A stretch of 64,000 nt of DNA, taken from NCBI GenBank assembly GCA_046565985.1, contig JBKHXN010000052.1, positions 1-64,000 of the forward strand, given 5' to 3'. The position numbers and the translations under genes are program-made. The stretch comes from Polycyclovorans sp046565985 (GTDB lineage Bacteria; Pseudomonadota; Gammaproteobacteria; Nevskiales; Nevskiaceae). Shown in pieces: positions 24,915-33,600 of this stretch. Below the pieces are notes generated by a model. That model searched no databases and was not told where the DNA came from. It worked only from the letters and a program-made list of their open reading frames with translations. Within the stretch, counting starts at the first letter, position 1; each line of letters begins with the position of its first letter.

Positions 24915-26519
24915 CTAGTGGTGTTGGTGCGACGGCTCGTTGGCAGCGTCATCCGCGGGGTCTGATTTCGACTTCCTGGGCGCGCCATGCTCGGGCATGG
25001 CGTGGCCTTCGTGACCGCCCGGCGCTTTTGGGGGCGATGTAACGGTGTTGCCCATGCCCTTCATGTTGTGCCGGGAATGGTCCATCCCCTTCATCCCGTC
25101 CATCTGCATACCGCTATCGTTGGGCTGTATCAGCGTTTCGGCATCAAGCGAGGTATCGCCTGCTTGCGCGGCACTGGGCAGCGGCGCGCCGACCGTGCGC
25201 GCGAGTTCCACGCGGGCCAGCCAGTAGTCACGTACCGCTTCGAGGTAGCCCTGATAGGCGTCGTATTCCTGCTGCTTGACCAGCAATAGCTCGAACTGGC
25301 CAACGAGCATGTAGTTCACCTGCTCCTGGGTGCGCGCGACGATGGCCTCGCGCAGCGGGATCAGTGAAGTCCGGTAGTGCTCCGCCCGCTGCCTGGCTGC
25401 CGCGACTTCGGCGACGGCGCGCCGCAGGCCGTTGCTGATGGTGATTTCCAACTCGCGTAACTCCGCCTCCGCCAGCGCCAGCTGGGCTTTGCTGCGCGCC
25501 ACTTTGCCCTTGCCCTGGTTGAACAGCGGCAGTTCTAGCGAGAGCGTCGGACCGGTCAGGCGCGAGCGGTCGGTCTCGCGTTCGGTGTCGATGCCAATAT
25601 CAATCGCGCCGAGGTAGCGGAAGCGACGTGTGACGCCAAGCGCGTCGGCCAGCAGGGTCACGTTCTTGCGTGCCGCCGCCAAGTCCAGCCGCGAATGATC
25701 CGCCAGTGCGAACAGAGCGCCCATCTCGTCCTCATCAGGCACTGGCTCCGCCAGCTGATCGGCAATCTTCCAGGTATCTTCGCTGGCGGCGAGGCCCATC
25801 AAACGGTTCAGGGCGTTGCGTGCCAGCGTGACCTCGGCACGCGCACCCAGCACGTCGAGCTGGGCCTGCGAGGCGGCGGCCTGCTCCAGCGCTAACTTCA
25901 GGCGGTTGATGTTGCCGGCCTCGAAGAAGCGTTGCGCAAGGTCGGCAGAGGCCTGCGTGGCCTTGGCGACCGCCTCGCGCATCGTCAGTACCTGCCAGGC
26001 CGCCGCCAACTGGGTGTAGGCCAGCTCGGTATCGGCGGCGAGGTTCAGCGCCGACATGCCGACGAGCAGCTTGGCGCGCTCGAATTCGCCTTCAGCGAAG
26101 CGGCTGCGCGCTGGCAGCAGCAGCAGATCAGTGAAGCTCTGCACCAGACCAAAGCCGACCTGGTTGGCGTCGCCGCTGACATTCGGAAACAGCACCGAAG
26201 CCGAGAGCGAAGGATTGCTGAGACGGCCGGCGTCATATACATCAGCTGCCGCAAACCCAAGCCGCGCGTATTCGGCCTTCAGGCCGGGGTTGTTGACCAG
26301 TGCTAAGTGAATGGCGTCGCGGGCGCTCAGCGGTCTGCCGGCGAGTTCCGCCAACAGCCGTTGTCCTGCCTGAGTATCGTCGTTGACAGGAGTGTCGTAA
26401 CCACGCTGCTTGAGGAGACTGGCCACGTCACTGCGCCCGGAATCCGTCGGCAGGCTGGCGCAGCCGGGCAGCAACACGACCAGCAGTGCTGCTGGAAAAA
26501 GAAATTGTCGTTTCGGCAC
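24915..26519 (-). CDS. TolC-family outer membrane lipoprotein with Met/His-rich tail
   Basis: A 534-residue outer membrane efflux protein. It has the lipobox VVLLPGCAS and two TolC repeats (LSARDAIHLALVNNPGLKAE near the N-terminus; TGPTLSLELPLFNQGKGK in the second half). After about residue 450 it extends into a Met/His-rich region (MQMDGMKGMDHSRHNMKG) ending in HQHH. The start codon is GTG with GGAGAGG upstream. No inner-membrane pump lies in the same operon, so it may pair with another exporter or serve as an outer-membrane copper protein. Confidence 0.88.
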   Translation of the reverse strand: MPKRQFLFPAALLVVLLPGCASLPTDSGRSDVASLLKQRGYDTPVNDDTQAGQRLLAELAGRPLSARDAIHLALVNNPGLKAEYARLGFAAADVYDAGRLSNPSLSASVLFPNVSGDANQVGFGLVQSFTDLLLLPARSRFAEGEFERAKLLVGMSALNLAADTELAYTQLAAAWQVLTMREAVAKATQASADLAQRFFEAGNINRLKLALEQAAASQAQLDVLGARAEVTLARNALNRLMGLAASEDTWKIADQLAEPVPDEDEMGALFALADHSRLDLAAARKNVTLLADALGVTRRFRYLGAIDIGIDTERETDRSRLTGPTLSLELPLFNQGKGKVARSKAQLALAEAELRELEITISNGLRRAVAEVAAARQRAEHYRTSLIPLREAIVARTQEQVNYMLVGQFELLLVKQQEYDAYQGYLEAVRDYWLARVELARTVGAPLPSAAQAGDTSLDAETLIQPNDSGMQMDGMKGMDHSRHNMKGMGNTVTSPPKAPGGHEGHAMPEHGAPRKSKSDPADDAANEPSHQHH

Positions 26520-26635
26520 AAAACCTCTCCGTCTGATTTCTGAACAGGAGCCCCGCGTGTACGGCGAGAGACCCTACCGCCGGTAGAACGCTGGGCGTGG
26601 CACAGGGCCGCACCGCCGCGTTCGCGGCTACGGTT

Positions 26636-27046
26636 TCAGATCAGACTGGGAGGTCGAAGCAAATCGAGATGATGTGCGGTAGCCGGCCGGGCCGGGTCGC
26701 CAAGGAATAGCCGGGAGCTCGCTTGGACCGCCAGAGCTCCCTTAAAAGTGCCGATGGCCATGAAACTGGCACAGCTGGAGGCGCAATGGGTACTGCCGCA
26801 GTTACAACCGCAGGAACAGCCGTTGTCGTCGCTGGCCTTGACCGGTTTGGCGGCGTGGTCCAGGTGCTGGAGGTGATCGCCGTTCATCTGCATGTCCGCG
26901 TACATGGCGTGTTGCGCATGCCCGGCCATTGCGGACGATGCCGTCTTGCCGCGCTGGCAATGCTCCGCGCTCACAACCGACGCCAGCGCGGCGGTCGGCA
27001 CGCTGAGCGAGAGCCACAGAACAAGAAGCAAGTCAAGCTTGAGCAT
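26636..27046 (-). CDS. CopL-like Cys/His-rich metal-binding protein
   Basis: A 136-residue protein with a signal peptide (LDLLLVLWLSLSVPTAALAS), a His/Met-rich segment (HAQHAMYADMQMNGDHLQH), a Cys cluster (CSCGCNCGSTHCASSC), and a C-terminus HLDLLRPPSLI. The overall layout and the LRPP ending resemble CopL, the leader gene of Xanthomonas copper operons that affects copper-induced expression. It is the first gene of the copper operon. Starts at 27061 and 27076 are also possible; none has a clear ribosome-binding site. Confidence 0.6.
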   Translation of the reverse strand: MLKLDLLLVLWLSLSVPTAALASVVSAEHCQRGKTASSAMAGHAQHAMYADMQMNGDHLQHLDHAAKPVKASDDNGCSCGCNCGSTHCASSCASFMAIGTFKGALAVQASSRLFLGDPARPATAHHLDLLRPPSLI

Positions 27047-27144
27047 ATCGCATGATCGCATCACGGACGGACTCATGGCAACCGGGGCGCCCCCCGTGCT
27101 ATCGAAGCTGAGATCCGGCCGCAAACCAGGCCGCTGCCGCTGAT

Positions 27145-27172
27145 GCGCTGATCCCAGAGCGCTGATCCCAGA
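27145..27172. repeat. perfect 14-bp tandem repeat in divergent promoter region
   Basis: GCGCTGATCCCAGA occurs twice head-to-tail with no gap. It lies in the 142-base intergenic region between the copper operon and the efflux operon, just upstream of the plus-strand gene at 27189. Confidence 0.85.
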
Positions 27173-27188
27173 AATTAACTGATAGACT

Positions 27189-27635
27189 GTGTGGGTGATT
27201 ATCCGCAGTTTCCGCCCGAACCCTACTATCGGAGCCATTCTGGCTCTGTTCCTGCTGTTCATGCAGGTGACGGGCTTGCACCAGCACCGCCATGTCGAAG
27301 CCTCTGGTGCGAGTCATGATTATGGCACTCAGATCCACTTCGAAGATGCGGGTATCCACGCTGACGATCCCGAACATGCACATGCGGGCGGTGCTGCGGG
27401 GGTCTCCCACGGGCATGCCGATGTCGAGGTGAAGGCGCTTGAGTCCGGCCTGACCAAGCCGGCTCTGGATTTCAACTTCGTTGCCCTGCTTGCGTGGACC
27501 CTCGTGTTGTGCCTGCCATCCCGAATGGGACAAGCGCCGCCATGTCCCCAGGCGCCTCCTACGCGACGGCTTTCGCGCTTCGCCATTCTCCCGCACTCCC
27601 ACGCTCCGCCATTGACGCGCGCCATCGCCGTCTGA
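27189..27635 (+). CDS. His-rich small membrane protein preceding czcCBA
   Basis: A 148-residue protein. It has a hydrophobic segment at residues about 13-28, a His/Asp-rich stretch (HQHRHVEASG, DDPEHAHAGG, SHGHADVE), a second hydrophobic segment near residues 94-107, and a C-terminal SHAPPL. It is not a known CzcI by sequence, but its position and composition resemble small metal-binding proteins that precede heavy-metal RND operons. The start is GTG at 27189 or 27195; neither has a visible ribosome-binding site. Confidence 0.65.
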   Translation: MWVIIRSFRPNPTIGAILALFLLFMQVTGLHQHRHVEASGASHDYGTQIHFEDAGIHADDPEHAHAGGAAGVSHGHADVEVKALESGLTKPALDFNFVALLAWTLVLCLPSRMGQAPPCPQAPPTRRLSRFAILPHSHAPPLTRAIAV

Positions 27636-27719
27636 GCCCGCCGCACTGCGGCGGGCCTCGTCCTGCCGCGTAAGCGGTTTGCCAGCTCCAAGTGAGCTGG
27701 AATCAGCGGAGTTACTCTC

Positions 27720-29318
27720 ATGCGGTCGTCGTTTCGATTCTGGCCCAGCATGGCTATGGGCTTGTCAGGCTTGTACTTCAGCACAGTTGTTCTGGGCTCC
27801 ACCACGCCCCACGCTTCGGAAGCCGTGAGCGGACCAGACCTGACGTTGGTGGAAGCCATCGCCAAAACCCGATCTGCCAGCCCGGATCTGGCGCTATTTT
27901 CCTTCCAACTGAAAGCCGGGCAGGCGCGTGTGGAAGCTGCCGGACTGAAGCCTTCCCCGGAGTTCCAGGCACAGCTGGAAAATGTGGCCGGAACCGGGCG
28001 GAGACGCGGACTCATTGGAGCGGAAACCACCTTCGCCCTCTCCCAGGTCATCGAACTGGGTGGCCAGCGTCAGCGCCGTATCGATGTGGCCGAGTTGCGT
28101 CGTAGCGGCGTCGAGGTGGAACGGCAGGTCGCCCAGCTCGATGTGCTGGCGGAAGTAGGGCGTCGGTTCCTTCATGTGGCCGCCGATCAGAAACAACTGG
28201 AATTGACGGAGTTGGCGACTGGCCTGGCCCGCAAGACCCTGCGCGAGGTTCAGCGGCGGGTAGATACGGCTCGCTCCCCGGTGGCCGAACTGCACCGCGC
28301 ACGTATCACGCTGGCGCGCGCGGAGGTCGAGCACGAGCATGCCGAGCATGAGTTGCTGACATCGCGGCGAAAGCTTGCCGCGATGTGGGGTGAACGCGAG
28401 CCCCAGTTCGGCCCGGTCGCGGCCGAGCTGTTTCGGTTGCCCCAAGTGGGCGACTACACGTCTCTGGTGGCCAAGCTCGCCAGCAGCCCGTATTTCCTGC
28501 GCTTTGCCAGCGAAGCCAGCCAGCGTGAAGCCGAGATTCGGCTGGCGGAGGCCAGGGCCCGCAGCAACATCACGGTCAGCGCCGGCATCAGGCGACTGGA
28601 GGATACGGACGATACCGCTCTGGTGGCCGGGTTCTCACTACCGTTATTCGGTGCGCGCCGAGCAGCACCCGCGATCACTGAAGCTCGGGTCCTGCGCGAG
28701 AGTGTCGATGCGGAAAACACCGCCGCGCGCATCAAGGCGGAAGCGAGCCTGTTCGGGCTGGTGCAGGAACTCCGCCACGCCATCACCGAAGCCGAGATGT
28801 TGCGGGACCAGGTACTGCCGCAAATGGAGGCGGCACTCACCGCGACCGAATATGCCTGGCAAAGAGGCCGCTACAGCTACCTTGAATGGACTGAGGCGCA
28901 GCGCGAACGCATTGCCGTGCAGCGGGCGCTGATCGAGGCGGCCGCCAACGCCCACCAGTTCCAGATCGAGATCGAGCGCCTGACCGGCACGGCGCTGGAC
29001 AGCAAGCTTTCAGGCGCTGCGGGGACCGAAATGGATGATCACCATGCCCAGCACAAAGAACCCGGCCCCGAGCCAGTCCGTGGCCACGGGACGGATGCCG
29101 TCCACGCCCCACAGCCAGGTCAGCACGACGCCGATGTAAATCCTGCCGCAGGCAGCATAGACACGCCCGATAGGCTGCGGGTGCAGCGTCAGCAGCCAAG
29201 CGAAAGCAGCGAGGCTCATGGCAGCGGGCAACAGCAGCTACGCGCTGCGGCCCTGCTTGAGCCAGAGATACGGCAGATAGCAGCCGACGATCTCCGCGAG
29301 GGCCGTCGCGATGAATAA
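27720..29318 (+). CDS. czcC: CzcC-type outer membrane factor with aberrant C-terminal extension
   Basis: A 532-residue TolC-family protein, the outer membrane part of a CzcCBA efflux complex. The signal peptide, the first repeat (LTLVEAIAKTRSASPDLAL), FALSQVIELGGQRQRR and the second repeat (AGFSLPLFGARRAAP) are typical. The recognisable part ends near residue 430 (IERLTGTALD). The last hundred or so residues are hydrophilic and are encoded exactly opposite a decayed ynfA gene at 29010-29342, so the native stop seems to have been lost or displaced. Function of the core is probably kept. Confidence 0.85.
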   Translation: MRSSFRFWPSMAMGLSGLYFSTVVLGSTTPHASEAVSGPDLTLVEAIAKTRSASPDLALFSFQLKAGQARVEAAGLKPSPEFQAQLENVAGTGRRRGLIGAETTFALSQVIELGGQRQRRIDVAELRRSGVEVERQVAQLDVLAEVGRRFLHVAADQKQLELTELATGLARKTLREVQRRVDTARSPVAELHRARITLARAEVEHEHAEHELLTSRRKLAAMWGEREPQFGPVAAELFRLPQVGDYTSLVAKLASSPYFLRFASEASQREAEIRLAEARARSNITVSAGIRRLEDTDDTALVAGFSLPLFGARRAAPAITEARVLRESVDAENTAARIKAEASLFGLVQELRHAITEAEMLRDQVLPQMEAALTATEYAWQRGRYSYLEWTEAQRERIAVQRALIEAAANAHQFQIEIERLTGTALDSKLSGAAGTEMDDHHAQHKEPGPEPVRGHGTDAVHAPQPGQHDADVNPAAGSIDTPDRLRVQRQQPSESSEAHGSGQQQLRAAALLEPEIRQIAADDLREGRRDE

Positions 29319-29342
29319 AGCGAGCACTCTCAAGAACTCCAT
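29010..29342 (-). pseudogene. ynfA: ynfA (UPF0060 membrane protein) with in-frame amber codon
   Basis: The minus strand from the ATG at 29342 to the TGA at 29012-29010 encodes a 110-codon protein of the YnfA/UPF0060 family. The N-terminal part includes ALAEIVGCYLPYLWLKQGRSA and the C-terminal part LLLPAAMSLAAFAWLLTLHP, GRVYAACGRIYIGVVL and LLWLW-like helices. Codon 35 (29240-29238) is TAG where family members have Trp (RSAW-LLLPA), so the gene is split by one substitution. Length and both ends are otherwise intact, which points to recent decay. It lies antisense to the 3' end of czcC. Confidence 0.85.
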
Positions 29343-29364
29343 GTTGACTCCCGGACACCCCACC

Positions 29365-30618
29365 ATGAATCGAATACTGATGATCGCTGCGATCACCTTC
29401 GCGCTCGCTGCCTGTAATCACAATGATGCACCTGAGACAGCCCAGACGGGCAATGATCACGTCGAGCCGGCCGCAGGCGAAATCCAGAAAGGCGCGCACG
29501 ACGGCCGCCTGCTCCAGAGCGGCGACTTTGCGCTGGAAGTCACGATTTTCGAACGCGGTGTGCCGCCGGAGTTTCGGCTCTATGCAACTTCCAAGGGCAA
29601 GCCCATCCCTCCTGCGGAGGTCACGGCGAGTATCACCTTGACGCGCGTCACGGGCATGTACGGCGGAACCGCCGATCAGCATACCTTCGCAGTCAAGGAC
29701 GATTACCTGGTCAGCCCTGCCGAGGTTTATGAACCCCATTCCTTCGCGGTGGAGGTTCAGGTGAAATATGCCGGCCAGACGCATGAATGGCACTACGACT
29801 CGCCGGAGGGCCTGGTGCGGATCGAATCCGACATCGCCGCCGCACAGGGACTGCAAACCGCTGTCGCGCAGCCCGGCGTGATCCGCGAAAGCCTGTCGCT
29901 CTACGGCAGCATCCAGCCTGATCCAGAGCGGGTCCGTGCGGTGACCGCCCGCTTCCCCGGCATCGTCCGCAGCGTGGCGGTTCGGATCGGCGACACTGTG
30001 AAGGCGGGGCAAACGCTGGCGACCATCGAGAGCAATGAGAGCCTTCAGGTCTATGCAGTGAAAGCGCCCATTGTAGGCGTGATAACCCAGCGAGCAACCA
30101 ATCCGGGCGAATCGGCGGGCAGCGATTCCTTATTCGAGATCGCCGACTTCAGAAGCGTAAGAGCCGAGCTCAACGTCTTTCCACGTGATCGGGCTCGTCT
30201 GAAGCTCGGCTATCCCGTGCAGGTCAGTGCTGCCGATGGTGCGGCCACCGGCAGTGGCGTCATCGGCTTCGTCTCGCCTGCCGGGTCGGTCGGACAGGCG
30301 CTGGTCGTGCGCGTGCTGCTCGACAATGCCCAGGGCCACTGGACGCCTGGCCAGTTCGTCAATGCGCAGGTCGCCGTCAGCGAATCGCCTGCCGCGCTGG
30401 TCGTGCCCTTGACCGCCCTGCAGACGTTCCGGGGCTGGGATGTGGTGTTCGTCGTCGAGGGTGAGCGTTACCAGGCCCAGCCTGTGGAACTGGGGCGGCG
30501 CGATCGTACCCACGTTGAAGTGCTTTCGGGACTGATCTCCGGTGCGCGTATCGTCACCGCCAATTCCTGGTTGGTGAAGGCGGACATCGAAAAGTCCGGT
30601 GCTTCACACGATCACTGA
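29365..30618 (+). CDS. czcB: CzcB-type periplasmic adaptor (membrane fusion) lipoprotein
   Basis: A 417-residue membrane fusion protein linking CzcA to CzcC. It has the lipobox FALAAC, an N-terminal additional domain seen in CzcB proteins (EVTIFERGVPPEFRLYA), lipoyl-like segments (VRIGDTVKAGQTLATIESNES), and a beta-barrel region. It ends in SHDH. The ATG at 29365 is used because it places the lipobox at residue 17; an upstream ATG in the same frame adds 18 residues that do not look like a signal. The czcA ATG follows 14 bases after its stop. Confidence 0.92.
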   Translation: MNRILMIAAITFALAACNHNDAPETAQTGNDHVEPAAGEIQKGAHDGRLLQSGDFALEVTIFERGVPPEFRLYATSKGKPIPPAEVTASITLTRVTGMYGGTADQHTFAVKDDYLVSPAEVYEPHSFAVEVQVKYAGQTHEWHYDSPEGLVRIESDIAAAQGLQTAVAQPGVIRESLSLYGSIQPDPERVRAVTARFPGIVRSVAVRIGDTVKAGQTLATIESNESLQVYAVKAPIVGVITQRATNPGESAGSDSLFEIADFRSVRAELNVFPRDRARLKLGYPVQVSAADGAATGSGVIGFVSPAGSVGQALVVRVLLDNAQGHWTPGQFVNAQVAVSESPAALVVPLTALQTFRGWDVVFVVEGERYQAQPVELGRRDRTHVEVLSGLISGARIVTANSWLVKADIEKSGASHDH

Positions 30619-30631
30619 GGAGACGAAGACC

Positions 30632-33600
30632 ATGCTCGAACGTATCCTCCGATTTTCCATCGCCCAACGCTGGCTGGTGCTGGTGGTCGTGGCCGCCGTT
30701 GCGGCGTTGGGCGTCTACAACTTCTTCCGGTTGCCGATTGACGCGGTGCCAGACATCACCAATGTCCAGGTACAGATCAATACCGAGGCACCGGGCTACT
30801 CACCGTTGGAGGCCGAGCAGCGCGTAACCTATCTGGTCGAAAACGCGATGGCGGGTCTGCCCCGACTCACCTATACACGCTCGCTGTCGCGCTACGGCCT
30901 GTCACAGGTCACAGTGGTCTTCGCCGATGGTACGGACATCTACTTCGCGCGCCAGCTCGTTGCGGAGCGCATCCAGCAGGTGAAGGGCCTGCTGCCGCCG
31001 GGGCTTGCCCCGGAGATGGGGCCGATTGCCACGGGTCTGGGTGAAGTCTTCATGTTCACGGTGGACCCCAAGCCCGACACCCGCAAGGAGGATGGCAGCG
31101 CCTGGACCGCGTTCGACCTGCACGATGCGATGCGCTGGATCGTGCGTCCGCAGCTCTCCAAGGTGCCTGGCGTCACCGAGGTGAACAGTATCGGTGGTTT
31201 CGAGCGGCAGGTGCTGGTCGCACCGCAGCCGGCACAGCTGCTGGCCTACGGCCTCACGATGGACGATCTGCTGGTGGCGCTCGCCCGCAACAATGCCAAC
31301 CAGGGCGCGGGCTACATCGAGCGTAATGGTGCGCAGGTATTGATGCGCTCGCCCGGACAGGTCACGAGTCTGGACGAAGTGCGCCAGATCGTGGTCAAGA
31401 CGCTTCGGGGCGCGCCACTGATCCTGGCCGATGTCGCTGAGATAAGCTGGGGCAGCGATCTGCGCACTGGCGCGGCCACGATGGACGGGCAGGAGGTGGT
31501 GCTGGGCACGGTGTTCATGCTGGTAGGTGAGAACTCCCGCACGGTGTCGCGGGCTGTGGCCGCCAAGCTCGAACAGATTCAGTCCAGCCTGCCGCCGGGG
31601 CTGGAAGCCCGCGCCGTCTACGACCGCACTGCACTCGTGGACAAGACGCTGGCGACGGTGAGGAAGAACCTGCTGGAAGGCGCGCTGCTGGTAGTCGTCG
31701 TGCTGTTTCTGCTGCTGGGCAATCTGCGCGCGGCACTGGTCACGGCGATGGTGATTCCGCTGGCCATGCTCGCCACCATTACCGGCATGGTGCAGAACCA
31801 GGTCAGCGCCAACCTGATGAGCCTGGGTGCGCTGGACTTCGGCCTGATCGTGGATGGTGCGGTCATCATCGTCGAGAACTGCATCCGCCGCCTAGCGCAG
31901 GCACAACAGGGGCAGGACGGCCCCTTGCCGCTGAAGGAACGGCTCGAAGTCGTCTATGCCTCCACCAGCGAGGTCATCCGGCCCAGTCTGTTTGGGGTTG
32001 GCATCATCACGGTGGTGTATCTGCCGCTGTTCGCGCTGACCGGGGTAGAAGGCAAGATGTTCCAGCCGATGGCGCTGACCGTGGTGATGGCCCTGATCGC
32101 CGCGCTGGTACTTTCCTTGACTTTTATGCCAGCAGCAGTCGCTCTGGTGCTGCGGGGGCCGGTGGCCAAGAAGGAGAACGCCGTCATGCGGGGCGCAGTA
32201 AGGCTTTACGCCCCCCTGCTGCGCGCCGCGCTGCACGGCCGCGTCGCGGTGCTGGCGGCGGCGGGTGTGCTGGTCGTGGCCTGTGGGCTGCTCACCGGCC
32301 GGCTTGGCAGCGAGTTCATCCCCAGTCTGGACGAGGGCGACATCGCTTTGCACGCCCTGCGCATTCCCGGTACGGCACTCACGCAGGCGGTAGGAATGCA
32401 GCAGGCACTGGAGGCCGAGATCCGAAAGTTGCCGGAGGTGGAGCGCGTGTTCGCCAAGCTGGGCACGGCGGAAGTGGCTACCGACCCCATGCCGCCCTCC
32501 GTGGCCGATACCTTCATCATCCTCAAGGGTCGAAGCGAGTGGCCCGATCCCGGCAAGCCGAAGACCCAGGTTGTGACCGAACTGGAAAAAGCGGTGATGC
32601 GCGTGCCCGGCAACAACTACGAGTTCACGCAGCCGATCCAGATGCGCTTCAACGAGCTGATCTCCGGCGTGCGCTCGGACCTCGCGGTCAAGGTTTACGG
32701 GGACGATCTCGACGTGCTGATCGAACAGGCTGAGCAAATCGAGAAGGTGCTGGCGCGGGTGCCGGGTGCCGCAGATGTGAAGACCGAACAGACCACCGGC
32801 CTGCCGGTGATGACGGTCACGCCACGGCGCGAGCTGCTGGCGCGCTACGGGCTGGCGGTTGCCGACGTACAGGCTGTTGCGGCGGCTGCCTTCGGCGGCG
32901 CTGAGGCCGGCACGCTCTATGATGGGGATCGCCGTTATGACATCGTGGTCCGGCTCTCGGATACGCAACGCGCCGACCCGCAAACCCTGTCACAGCTCAC
33001 GGTCCCGCTGCCAGGCGGGGGTTACGTGCCTCTGCAGGAAATAGCACAGATCGAAATCGCTCCTGGCCCCAACCAGGTCAACCGCGAGCAGGGCAAGCGC
33101 CGCGTCGTGGTCACCGCGAATGTCCGTGGACGCGACTTGGGCAGCTTCGTCAACGAGGTCCAGCAGCGCGTGCGCGGCGAGATCGCGCTGCCGCCGGGCT
33201 ACTGGCTCGACTACGGTGGCACCTTCGAGCAACTGCAATCCGCCTCGAAACGGCTCGCCATCGTCGTGCCGGTGACGCTGGCCCTGATCCTGGGCCTGCT
33301 GATCCTGGCCTTCGGCTCCCTGCGCGATGCCCTGGTAATTTTCAGCGGCGTGCCGCTGGCGCTCACTGGCGGGGTGCTGGCGCTGTGGTGGCGCGACATC
33401 CCCTTCTCGATTTCGGCGGGCGTGGGCTTCATCGCGCTGTCCGGCGTTGCCGTTCTCAATGGGCTGGTGATGGTGAGTTTTATCCGCAGTCTGATGGAGG
33501 AAGGCAAGGCACTCGACGACGCCATCATCGAGGGCTCACTGACCCGTCTGCGTCCTGTACTGATGACGGCGCTGGTTGCGGGCTTGGGTTTTGTGCCGAT

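Noticed and set aside
27099..27602. 167-codon minus-strand frame opposite the His-rich membrane protein
   Set aside because: It overlaps a better candidate that has membrane segments and a metal-binding composition, and it covers the divergent promoter region.
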